Below the pieces are notes generated by a model. That model did no database searches, was not told the DNA's origin, and saw nothing but the letters and a program-made list of their open reading frames with translations. 64,000 nt of DNA from Hexactinellida sp. DTS-2022 (lineage: Eukaryota; Porifera; Hexactinellida), in NCBI GenBank assembly GCA_028753945.1, contig JAPNXP010000005.1, forward strand, positions 4,464,001 through 4,528,000, read 5' to 3'. Shown one piece after another: positions 46,601 through 55,310 of this stretch. Each line of letters starts with the position of its first letter. The first letter of the stretch is position 1. Both the position numbers and the translations under genes were made by a program.

Positions 46601-49278
46601 TCAATGTTAAGGATCTGAATGATAAGATAGATATTCGCGAGGAGAGAAAAGACAGGTTATCTCAACGTTCCTATTCAGGCGTTCCAAAGACTTATCTTGA
46701 AGCTATTGAGTTTTGGTTGAATGCGATATACTCTGTAGCGCGTATGCCACACTCTGAGCACTATTCGCGGCATTCGAAGGTAGTGTTTGTGTTTTCTCGA
46801 GCTGACAAGTGTGATGAACCGACCGAGAGAGCAATTAAACACTTCCAAACAATACAAGATCATATGATAGGTAAAAGCAATGCATTCTCTATAGTGCATT
46901 TGAATATTAATAAACCAATAGTGATCAGCTGTAAACCAAATGATCCGTATCTTAAAAATATTGATCAGATTAAAGATTTGCTTGAGGAAATTTCTGATAC
47001 AGTAGCTTTCAGGCAGGAGATTCCAATTCGATGGCTTGAGTTAGCACGAGCCATTCTTCATGAAAGAAGTCCATTTATCAGTCACAGGCGTTTGGAACTA
47101 CTGTGTGAGAAACACGGTTGTACAAAGGATTTCGACCATCTCATCTCTCTGTTTCACGATATAGGATTCTTCTTCTATCAGAAGGGGATTGTGATACGAG
47201 ACATACAAACTTTCCTTAACATTATATACCATGTCATATCGCCGCAGTATGGAGATAAAATAATCGCGAAAGCGAAAGAATACGACAGAGCGTTTTTGAA
47301 ACAAGACCTGCTTGATTGTCAAAATGCTGGAAGGATAACGAATAAACTCCTCAACCACATTCTCCTATTAGACGATGACATTTCGCATGTACGGGAGGAA
47401 GTAGTTCAACTCCTGCTCACATACGGAGTTGTTATTGACTCCCAAGCTGAGGCGAAACACCCTTTCTACTATGTGCCGTATCTCTTGACTGGGAATCTAG
47501 AAGAACTGCTTGCATTGGACGAAGACATAAACTCTATTTATCTGTCTGTGGATGATAAGTCAAGTCAAACATTCTATCTGTATTTCCCAGACGGGTTCAT
47601 TCCTGCTGCGGTGTACTTTAGTCTTTTAAGCCAGTGTCTTAAATTCAATAAATCGAAAAAACAGCCACAACCATTGCTTGGATTTGATTGTGCGCGTTTT
47701 CAGTTGTCACACGACCATTCATTTATTCTCGATTTCTGTTCCAACAAAACCTACATTCGTATTCTATTCAACAGTTCTTCTACACATTCCTACCATCTAA
47801 CTGAACGTCTTAACTTCCTACACTTCATTCAAACTCACATTTCCGAGATACAGGGTAACATCATCCCGTGTGGAAATGCAGCTAAGATAGCTGTTGAGTG
47901 CAGGTGTAGGGAACTGTACCAGATGAAGAAACTTGTGCAACCGTGTGTGTTTCTAGATCAGCTGTTATCTACACCCACTGGACACCGAACTTCTTGGTGT
48001 CACACGTCCCAGAAATTCGAGGAATGGGACCATTTGTTTATCGATAAAGACTTCTGCTATGACATGTTACAGAGGGAATTTAATAGCGATGATTTAGCTG
48101 GGTATATTTTTGAGAATATAAACGTGTTTGAGGAACACTTGGATATAATGGTGCTGTCGAGACAGTTGTATTTTGGTGGTCTATTCACTGCTAACGACTT
48201 GTCAATGCTGTTGTCCAAAGAGAACAGTGAAATGACAGCTGAAAGCATACTCGCTCAGCTTTTGCATCAATCGAATAACTGGGCATTGAGATTCTATTTG
48301 TGTCTACAGCGAGAAACTACTCACTCGGGGCATTTGTTCTTAGTCCAATTCATTGATTCGTTCTTTTTTCAAAAGCGATCCGAACAATTGACAGCGGTGG
48401 GAAGCACAACCAGTGACAAGCGGAAGCGATACGCACACCTTGGTGGGAGCATTATGCCTTCAGATTGTGAAGAAGAGTTCGACCGTTATAAGATGAATTG
48501 CAATCCACATGGAGTAGCAATGATTATAAATATTGAAACATTCCAAGATGACCCTTCCATGACTAGGAAAGGCTCTCACCATGATTTTATCAAGCTACGT
48601 GAGACATTTGAGCAACTTCAGTATGTAGTGTTAGGTTTTGAAGATCTGACTAAACAACAGTTCAGAAAACAGCTGTTTAACGTGCGAAAAATGGACCATG
48701 ATAAATACGATTCTTTTATTTGTGTAATAATGTCCCACGGAGATGAGAGTGACAACGTCATCACTCATGATAAGAGAAGAATCAGCAAAGAAGAGATACT
48801 GAATGAGTTTAATCCTCAATACTGTTCTGGACTGATTAAAAAACCTAAAATATTTATCTTTCAAGCGTGTAGAGGATCGAAAAACGAAGGAGTTACACCG
48901 ACATTATTATTACAAGCGACAGATGAAGCGGAGCCAACTTACCCGGATGATGAGGGAGCAGAATTGAATCTGACAGATGAGCTATTCATAAACCGAGACC
49001 TCCCTTCGGTTTCTACATTTGATAAATCAATAACAGTCCATCACCAAAGCGATACTTTTATTGGGAATTCCACTGTACAGAACTACGTATCCTACAGGAA
49101 CCCATCTAAAGGTTCCATGTTTATTCAATCTTTTTGCAAAGTTGTACAGTACACTCGGTATGAAGAGTTTCAGCATATAATGAATGAGGTCCGTAGGCGT
49201 GTATCTATGCTCTCAAAAAAGTATGTACAGTGCACCGAGGATATCAACCATTTGACTGCTAAATTATACTTCTTCTAG
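43699..49278 (+). CDS. ROCO GTPase-CARD-caspase fusion protein
   Basis: An uninterrupted 1859-codon frame; an in-frame TAG precedes the ATG. Residues 1-190 are charged and low-complexity. About 195-395 and 421-640 are two caspase-fold domains lacking the catalytic pair (His box reads LIGSSD and MLGTSAN, Cys box FFNSLV and FISQLL). The Roc GTPase follows, with GPEGVGKTS (677-685), WDFAGQ (940-945) and FSRADKCD (1032-1039). About 255 residues separate the first two, so the switch I region holds a long Ser/Thr/Asp-rich insertion with a PPPPP run. COR spans about 1100-1445, starting IPIRWLELARAIL. A CARD (about 1450-1558) resembles that of initiator caspases. The C-terminal caspase (1600-1855) keeps MSHGD (His1680), QACRG (Cys1724) and YVSYRNPSKGS (Arg1800). 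Inferred role: GTP-controlled assembly activates the caspase for cell death or defence. The layout is not one I know. Confidence 0.9.
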   Translation: MSKSAKSRVNKIFGKAAKESEKPKFDSPELKSSYSGKKRDIGYDHSWNPKSVISSPDKVESYTSHNKGYLNPLKEKRPTASISNFRGNVKKKGKQVDYDDDELTDPPIEHYESISMESELSMELASSKSRKMVKQMSIDNNEIYRDKGIHKVRTTSIAKNPKQKFNFLDRIAPSQNIPYNLDLNETNPVRGLAHIVSLHWAAPDVDGEIKSLKDSLRAMKYEVVCTNGISQKDLLEMKDEWIRQLQTMMYPSFIAILIGSSDIEQNFVTTDNKLLSRDEILQGLDLGFPHAIPKLLFFNSLVPSASTNIAQDIPKNTLYIHTYLDARIHGVRADVTHPFLDTLYDVIRTKGNHEEFQEMIRRAKHNCLSTFKFYAELKIRQHSTLLRPLFLMPEFIQENSNKLKSYFSVEQAYPISSSPKHGLVVLGLIEDPSWFQTAKYQKPTRSIYNNLKTTLEFYNLRVSTFELHSKFDYKNELLNEVRRYHGQSDMIMIIMLGTSANEGYFKFRSGDRQLSVGEILEDLQLIAPDLPKLLFISQLLHLDSRESSSKLLKHNLLQHEEKAPYIHNSFIFHAKNTETNSIEGTFLNSLSNAFQSKFRKLEFTKIITRVRLDSGEKNLLPHFLEMNNLERPLYLLPEELKISAELMSRGEEFASLYQEALDDGLELLRFYRLMVVGPEGVGKTSLLRALTGKPFQSNQASTPFIDKFDVQIHKISKDWQQNEDLDSYADKLLDTKEQMAVNYVVGKLKENQRRDSSSTIFNINTCPLDLYKFCVDDPSEFSDTVTEESNATNTERTALDSVSSSTTVFSKQESFDINTSFTPIEEHSTQSIPLDTNPNIGFEIPFDDITPKLEENIEYLTTLKEPIQDVRIPPPPPDIPTKFQPKLRKTYQEADYSESELETMDLKENLIDIPINKIYSTLNQDSQSQNVEHPDFLTAWDFAGQNYLYCFHSLFLSPRAIYLLLIDLNVKDLNDKIDIREERKDRLSQRSYSGVPKTYLEAIEFWLNAIYSVARMPHSEHYSRHSKVVFVFSRADKCDEPTERAIKHFQTIQDHMIGKSNAFSIVHLNINKPIVISCKPNDPYLKNIDQIKDLLEEISDTVAFRQEIPIRWLELARAILHERSPFISHRRLELLCEKHGCTKDFDHLISLFHDIGFFFYQKGIVIRDIQTFLNIIYHVISPQYGDKIIAKAKEYDRAFLKQDLLDCQNAGRITNKLLNHILLLDDDISHVREEVVQLLLTYGVVIDSQAEAKHPFYYVPYLLTGNLEELLALDEDINSIYLSVDDKSSQTFYLYFPDGFIPAAVYFSLLSQCLKFNKSKKQPQPLLGFDCARFQLSHDHSFILDFCSNKTYIRILFNSSSTHSYHLTERLNFLHFIQTHISEIQGNIIPCGNAAKIAVECRCRELYQMKKLVQPCVFLDQLLSTPTGHRTSWCHTSQKFEEWDHLFIDKDFCYDMLQREFNSDDLAGYIFENINVFEEHLDIMVLSRQLYFGGLFTANDLSMLLSKENSEMTAESILAQLLHQSNNWALRFYLCLQRETTHSGHLFLVQFIDSFFFQKRSEQLTAVGSTTSDKRKRYAHLGGSIMPSDCEEEFDRYKMNCNPHGVAMIINIETFQDDPSMTRKGSHHDFIKLRETFEQLQYVVLGFEDLTKQQFRKQLFNVRKMDHDKYDSFICVIMSHGDESDNVITHDKRRISKEEILNEFNPQYCSGLIKKPKIFIFQACRGSKNEGVTPTLLLQATDEAEPTYPDDEGAELNLTDELFINRDLPSVSTFDKSITVHHQSDTFIGNSTVQNYVSYRNPSKGSMFIQSFCKVVQYTRYEEFQHIMNEVRRRVSMLSKKYVQCTEDINHLTAKLYFF

Positions 49279-49489
49279 ACGAGACTCAGTTATACTAGAA
49301 TATATAGATTTCGTATTCATTATTTAATTCAGAGTATTGTGTTTCTTTCAGTACTATATATCCCATTACTGATTGACAAGTATATGTAGTATATTTTGAG
49401 AATCTATTATTGTGTCTTTTGACGAAGAGTTTCTGCAGTATGGAATGTGTATTTGGATTTGGATTCTGGTATTATCATAATGACTAGCG

Positions 49490-49845
49490 CGGGATTCGCT
49501 TGCTAGGTCGCTTCGCGGCAGAACAGAACCACACACCAACCGCTTTGCTGTACTTCTAACATTGATTATACAGCGTAAATAGGCCTAAATAGTCAAATTT
49601 AACAATGTGAAATTTTAGTGATTACGTCATCATGCGACAATGAGTAAGCATATTGGCAATCTGCTGTACCACCGTGTCCGCATCATTAATGTACATGTTC
49701 TATTAAATTTTCAGATTTAAATCGCCATTAAATTGCCAAAAGTTACCCCTATACCTATATGCCAAAAATCAGATTTGGAAACCGTCCAGTTTCTTCAATC
49801 AACTCGGAACATACATACAAATATTAATATTTGTTGTTGTTGTCT
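49490..49845. repeat. Dispersed repeat with CGCTTCGCGGC motif, copy 2
   Basis: Same orientation and order of motifs as 26500-26959. Non-coding, 200 bases beyond the ROCO-caspase stop codon. Confidence 0.7.
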
Positions 49846-49984
49846 ACACAAATAGGTAAACAAATTAATGAAAATTCAAAATGAACCTAGAAGTTAGCTT
49901 TCAACGGGTATTATTGGTTATTGGTAAACAGTTAAAACTATGGAAAATGGTAGAAAGGGATGTATATAACATCCGCCATGGTAG

Positions 49985-50077
49985 AAGGGGTGAAAAGTAA
50001 GGCTGCATAGCGGCCGTTAACTTAAGGTGCGTAGCACCGATCTGTTGCAAAGCGACTGAGACCGAAGGGCTCATATA
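49985..50077 (+). mobile_element. Helitron-like 3' end, joined head to tail to the next copy
   Basis: GCGGCCGTTAACTT, GGTGCGTAGCACC and AAGCGACTGAGACCGAAGGG match the terminal block at 52260-52386. It ends in GCTCATATA immediately before the TCTATATATTAAAAG start of the next copy. Confidence 0.55.
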
Positions 50078-51343
50078 TCTATATATTAAAAGAGGAATTG
50101 TTGTGTGTGTGTTTGTTTGGATGTTTGTCCAGAATTAATTGGAAAGATTACGAGTCCCAGAAAGCTGAAAATTTGTATACAGAGGTCATTTTGTACTGCG
50201 ACAACGATCTATTGGTTTTTGAAACAAAATAACGGGATTATGACGTCACAGTTGCGAAAAACAGATATTTTGTACTAGCTTCCCAATTTTGCTCCGATCT
50301 GTAGAAAATTCAAATCATTAGACGTACACTAAATTTCTACACCTGATAGCAGTTCACGAATTCCCATTTTACTTCTGATTGTGACACAGTTAATTAATTA
50401 GTCCCTGCACTAATCAACCATAAATAGTGTATCGTACCAACACAGGTATAGCAAAGTGCAAGTGTGTGTTTGTGTGTTTGTGTGTCCAGAATTAATAGGA
50501 AAGACTACGAGTCCTAGAAAGCTGAAAATTGGCATGCAGGGGTAACTTTACACGCTGACAACGATCTATTGGTTTTCTAAGCTAAATAACGGGATTATGA
50601 CGTCATAAACGCACATATTTGAGAATAATTCATTCAGTTTTTATTCGATTCGCCCACAATTTTCGATAATAACACAACATGCAATGAGACACACGTATAC
50701 CAATTTATGGGAATGTGACGTCACGTAGGAACTAATTTGGATACAGCTCTTACACTTTTGTTTCAATCGACAAATAATTTTGTCACATTATAAAACAGAA
50801 TGTATTGCATGTCTCTAGAAATTTTTATAATTTTCGCTTTTACTCTGAGCCAGGCAATAACAAAAATGTAACCTCCAATTGCTGCATCATTGCATATATT
50901 GAGGTTTATGATTTAATCTTCACCTACAATATTTCCGAAATTGCATACTTGATTAATCCAGTTTGGCTTCCATCAGTTTGTTTCTATTCGTGATGTATTT
51001 AGATTACGTCAATGACATAAGTATGCATAATATTACTATCAATCTGATTTGTTTGTTAACAAGAATGCGCGCTTAGAGTCTCTAATGCATTGTTTATTTA
51101 TTACACCTATATTGGCTTCTACGTATAATAAGACTATCAATGGATTTCTACTAGAAATGAATTAAGTTAATTAAGTAATCTAAGATTTTGGTTCTGCTTA
51201 ACGATGAGATTTATTATGTTAATTATTCCTATCAATTAAATTAAATAATTCACTAACCCAGCTCCTACAAAATATATATAGTTATGGAGGATGTATAAAT
51301 GTTTATTACTATAAAATCAAATAGTTTGCAACCCTGAATGTAC

Positions 51344-51424
51344 CTCTGCATAATAATGGTTTAATGGTGAGAATAAGACCGCGAAGCGGTCTTATTCTCA
51401 TCTTTAAACCATTATTATGCAGAG
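51344..51424. repeat. 81-bp near-perfect palindrome
   Basis: The two halves, outermost CTCTGCATAATAATGGTTTA, are near-perfect complements, centred on AAGACCGCGAAGCGGTCTT. The centre is the same CGCGAAGCG hairpin that marks the Helitron-like ends. Confidence 0.88.
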
Positions 51425-51546
51425 ATTAAATCCAGAGTTGGTAAATTACTTTGCAATTTACTGAAATTAACTAATTGCGTATAATTTACCAACACATGTC
51501 TCAATTTATTTGAGCTAACAAGCTAACGTTTTAATATAGCTGAACG

Positions 51547-52076
51547 CAGAGTTGTGGATTTGATTTGATTTGGATTTGATTTGGATGGATTTGATGCATT
51601 TTAAAAGTAAATGATTTGATTTGATTTGGATTTGATTGACTATTATTTGATTTGTTTTGGATTTGAACTAATGTTTGAGTCAAATCCTTTTTAAAATTTA
51701 ATTTACGTACTATACAATATGTACTACATATGATATTGATGATATTGCACTAACAGTAGACTCTTAAATCCGAATTTTGGGTAATTCGAACAGATTTTGT
51801 TGGCTGGCATTCGTATTAATGTGAATAAATATCTGTATAATACAGTGTCAGTAGTATATATTATATTATATTATATCTAACTAAGTACGCATCTCAATTA
51901 ATTATCTCTGTAGTATTTGGATTTGATTTGGATTTGATTTGGATGGATTTCATTTCTATTTGGATGGATTTGATATGGATTGAATTAGATTTGGATTTGA
52001 TTTGGATGGATTTGATTTGGATTTGATTTGATTTGATTTGGATTTGAATGAAATATCAATCAAATCCACAACTCTG
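51547..52076. mobile_element. hAT-type MITE (CAGAGTTGTGGATTT ends)
   Basis: A 530-bp element with ends CAGAGTTGTGGATTTGATTT and its complement and a perfect 8-bp duplication GCTGAACG. The interior is built of GATTTGATTTGGAT units. Its design parallels the 6346-6810 element. Confidence 0.92.
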
Positions 52077-52259
52077 GCTGAACGAGCTACCCTTAAGAAT
52101 TATTGAGCTATTAATTAACTAATAATTATTAACTAATGAGCAATGAGAATAACTTACAAACATAATTTCCCAAAACAAATTACAGTAACTAATCAAAACC
52201 AAAAATGAATTTTAGGCACGGCACAGGTGAACTCATCATTAATATTATTGCTTTTGGGG

Positions 52260-52386
52260 AGGGAAAGGCCGCGAAGCGGCCGTTAATTGTATTGCGTAGT
52301 GCCTAAGACGAACGAACAAAAGTCGCGAAGCGACTTTTGTGAGAGAGTGATCCGTCGCGAAGCGACCGAGACCGAAGGGCTCGTAT
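52260..52386 (+). repeat. Triple CGCGAAGCG hairpin block
   Basis: Three hairpins in 110 bases: GGCCGCGAAGCGGCC, AAAGTCGCGAAGCGACTTT and GTCGCGAAGCGAC. They form the 3' terminus of the Helitron-like family. The reverse version is at 62177-62270. Confidence 0.82.
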
Positions 52387-53146
52387 TATAAATGTGTGTT
52401 GCTATTCGTATTACATAGTACGAATTTTAAATCCACAAAATTAAATTATTGTTAAAATATTGTTCCCATCTGTCTAATAGAAATATTGTTCTCCCAAACA
52501 GTATTTCCTAGGTAATATTGTTCACCAACAGTATTCACTAGCGAATTCTTTCCCCCCAAAACAAAATCAAACTATGGTTTGTAGAACGTGTAGAAAGTTT
52601 TGAATTACTTAGACATTCTTTCACTTTCACTTTGCTAGATACATAGTGTCATATCGGATATACGGTCGACTCCGCTTAATAGGGTCACTGGTTATTGGGA
52701 TCAACTGCTCAATTGGGGTCATTTTTCAAAGAACCAAATCATGCCAATAGTATCTAATACGCAATATTTCTGTTAATTGGGTAAAATTATTAATTTGAAT
52801 TTGGTTATTCTGGGCAAAATTTGGATTGATTCACTTGATTGACTCAATATTCGCTTAATTAATTAATTAATTAATTAATTTTTTTTTTTTTTTTTGGTTG
52901 AGTGATTATTTAATACGTTAATTAATTAATTAAAATCCAATATTTCAACTAACCGTGTCACTATTCTCCATGTGTCAAATTACATGTGAAAAAGTGTTTA
53001 TGTTGCAGTGTATATGCACTTTCGGTATACATGCATGTGCACCAGTGTACATGCATGTACAGTACTAATAAGTTTGTATACATGCATGTACACCAGTGTA
53101 TATGCACTTTATAAACTATATTGGCTACAAGTTATATACACTAGTA
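52387..53146. other. Gene-free stretch with mariner-like and ATGCATG repeats
   Basis: Bases 52665-52740 (GTCGACTCCGCTTAATAGGG) look like a mariner-type end, similar to 63628-63690. A TTAA/poly-T run sits at 52855-52940. Bases 53017-53105 repeat TATACATGCATGTACACCAG about three times. No coding frame. Confidence 0.5.
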
Positions 53147-53943
53147 CAGGGGTGGGCAAACTTTTTAGGCCGCGGGCCAAATTGGATAAATGTCATAGTG
53201 TTGCGGGCCTGAGAGTGAACATTTCCTATTTAACACATTTTTTATTTGATTTGCAGTAGCAATAATGGGAAATAAACTATGATACTGAGGAAGTACGTAT
53301 ACACTAATTTAATGACATATTAGGAAGTATAAAGCTTAAAGAACTAGTGGGAGTTGTGCAGTTGATCCTGCGTTTTAATAGTTTATCAAAATTTGGTTCT
53401 CTGGCTGAAGTAGCAATACACATAAGCTGAGAAAGGTATTCATCTGTCAATGCTGATCTTGACATATTTTTGATAAACTTTATCATACCTGCCAATCGTA
53501 CAGGGATCCCTGTAAAGTAAAATTTTTTAACTATTTTGGCCATTCTGTACAGGCGTACAGGGATATATTCCATTTATATAAGGATTTTTAATTTACTAAT
53601 TATGAGTAAATAATGCCTAAAAATGTCTACAGATGTGATAGTATATTCTGCATTGACTACATAAAGGCACAACGTTGTTTCTATATTTATTCAAGTGTAT
53701 AGTAATTCCCTGGACGAGCGAGCGCAGCGAGCGAGACATTTTTTGGGAGGTGTACAGGGATTTTGGCCAATGTACAGGGGGAAATTGGATCCCTGTACAG
53801 GGATATGATTCAAATAGGTTGGCAGGTATGCTTTATGTGGCCTAGACTACCAAAAATATGGACTTCTGTTGAGGTCAAGCGGGCCGTTTAAATATCGTAG
53901 GCGGGCCGGATCCGGCCCGCGGCCCGTAGTTTGCCCACCCCTG
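53147..53943. mobile_element. hAT-type element (CAGGGGTGGGCAAAC ends)
   Basis: CAGGGGTGGGCAAACTTTTT and AGTTTGCCCACCCCTG are the Charlie-style hAT ends known from many animals. Flanks are CACTAGTA and CACTAGTG (7 of 8). No transposase. It carries the nested element at 53484-53830. Confidence 0.9.
53484..53830. mobile_element. Nested MITE (CATACCTGCCAA ends)
   Basis: Ends CATACCTGCCAA and TTGGCAGGTATG are flanked by CTTTAT on both sides. Internal GTACAGGGAT units appear in both orientations, and GAGCGAGCGCAGCGAGCGAG lies at about 53718. Related to 26960-27233. Confidence 0.85.
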
Positions 53944-54643
53944 CACTAGTGTATACGCACTTTTATTCATTTTTAATGTCAAGTGGTGCTTATGAATTTT
54001 AACTAAGTATGTATTGTGAATTCCTGTGTATCTAGTTATGATACAGTCGCATGCGAAACCGTCTTTATCTAAATAACTATTTATTCTAAATGTGTAAGAA
54101 ATTCCAATTTTGTTTCATTTTCAATCGGTTTATCCTAACTATTTCATTTTCTTACTTTATTTCCATGCAAAGAATTGGTTAGAAATAACCGGTTTCGACT
54201 GTATGATATTTGATTTTAAATTGATAAGATACAATTTTTAATCATGCAATGCGTTTCAAAGAATTCACATGTTCATGACTTTCTAGTACACCTATTTAAT
54301 TTACTGCTTACTTTCTCAATACCCTTAATCAAGCCACCTATGATGCGATCAGAAATGTATATACGTATTATAACTTTGAGCACGGTTTACAAACACTGAT
54401 CGTATTGCTGCATATTATATTCCTAGAAATATTACATATCTTAAATTATCCACGACCCGTTAACGACTGTTTTGTTTTATTTTTGAATGAATCTAGAAAA
54501 TATGGATTAGACACTTGGGATTGCACATGTACTAGCCATTGTAATTCAAAGATCCGGGTAAATTCCAAGTTATGGGCAGCCTCCGGACGACAGTGCCCGG
54601 ATAAGGGAGGTTTGGATGTATATATATGTATAAAAATCGAGTT
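53944..54643. other. Gene-free stretch
   Basis: No family recognised. A short open frame (54405-54647, +) encodes an unremarkable 80-residue peptide with no motif I can place. Confidence 0.45.
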
Positions 54644-54880
54644 CTAACTAAGAATACCAAAATGGCTATACCTTATATAATTATCACTGGACAGACGATC
54701 CATCCTTACGAAATTTATATAATTGGTGCTGGCAAATGAAGAAATTTCTTTCATCAATTGATGAAATGCACCTCCTCGATTTTTAATCCAATCCTTAACC
54801 CAGGAAATTCTCCTTTTGCGATGACTAATCAATGCAATTTCCTCCGCCGAAGTATAATAATTTTGAATGCGGAAACGACA
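54644..54880 (-). pseudogene. PIF/Harbinger nuclease fragment
   Basis: The minus-strand frame reads RKRRISWVKDWIKNRGGAFH followed by QLMKEISSF and YINFVRMD. This matches the N-terminal start of Harbinger nucleases (RRxWVxPWxxxRxxxGAYHxLxxEL...FxNFxRM). Only about 60 codons survive; the DDE core is absent nearby. The conserved WV, R, GAFH and RM positions carry the call. Confidence 0.6.
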
Positions 54881-55310
54881 ACGTGTGTTATATCCATAAT
54901 ATTGAATTGGAAAATAACAAATCCTTTGGGATTATACTAGGTATACATAGTACTGATTTAATATAATATTTTTAACCATGTGTAATAAAGTAATTTCCAT
55001 GCAACAATGTGCACGAAAATAAATGTTGGATGCAGCATATTGCCTGCTACATTGTTGCACCATGTATGCTACCTTGTTGCATCAACTTTGTCGCGTGCAA
55101 CAGTTAGATCGTGTATGGTGGGCTTAATAATAAAACCTGAAATTTAAATAGGTATGAGTCATTAGTAAGAGGATAAACAATCAACCAAAGTTAACCTACC
55201 GGTTGTTTGCGTGATTTATATTTTCGAGAAAGATGGATATGTAATTTTGTTACTTTGCTGTTGAGATCTTCTCGAGAGGTGGCTTGGTGTTTGTATTCAC
55301 TTAGAGCTAA

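Larger units (their letters stand above)
50078..52386 (+). mobile_element. Helitron-like non-autonomous copy 2
   Basis: It starts TCTATATATTAAAAGAGG next to TGTG-rich sequence and ends with GTCGCGAAGCGAC, then CGAGACCGAAGGGCTCGTA. The body holds two partial internal repeats of its own head (from 50096 and from 50462). Each continues to CCAGAATTAATnGGAAAG and the GACGTCA block. A long palindrome (51344-51424) and a hAT-type MITE (51547-52076) are inserted. No gene. It shares its body with the 21.6 kb and 62.2 kb copies. Confidence 0.62.

Noticed and set aside
54405-54647. 80-residue frame with several Cys
   Set aside because: No motif or homology pattern recognised; length is within chance for this composition.
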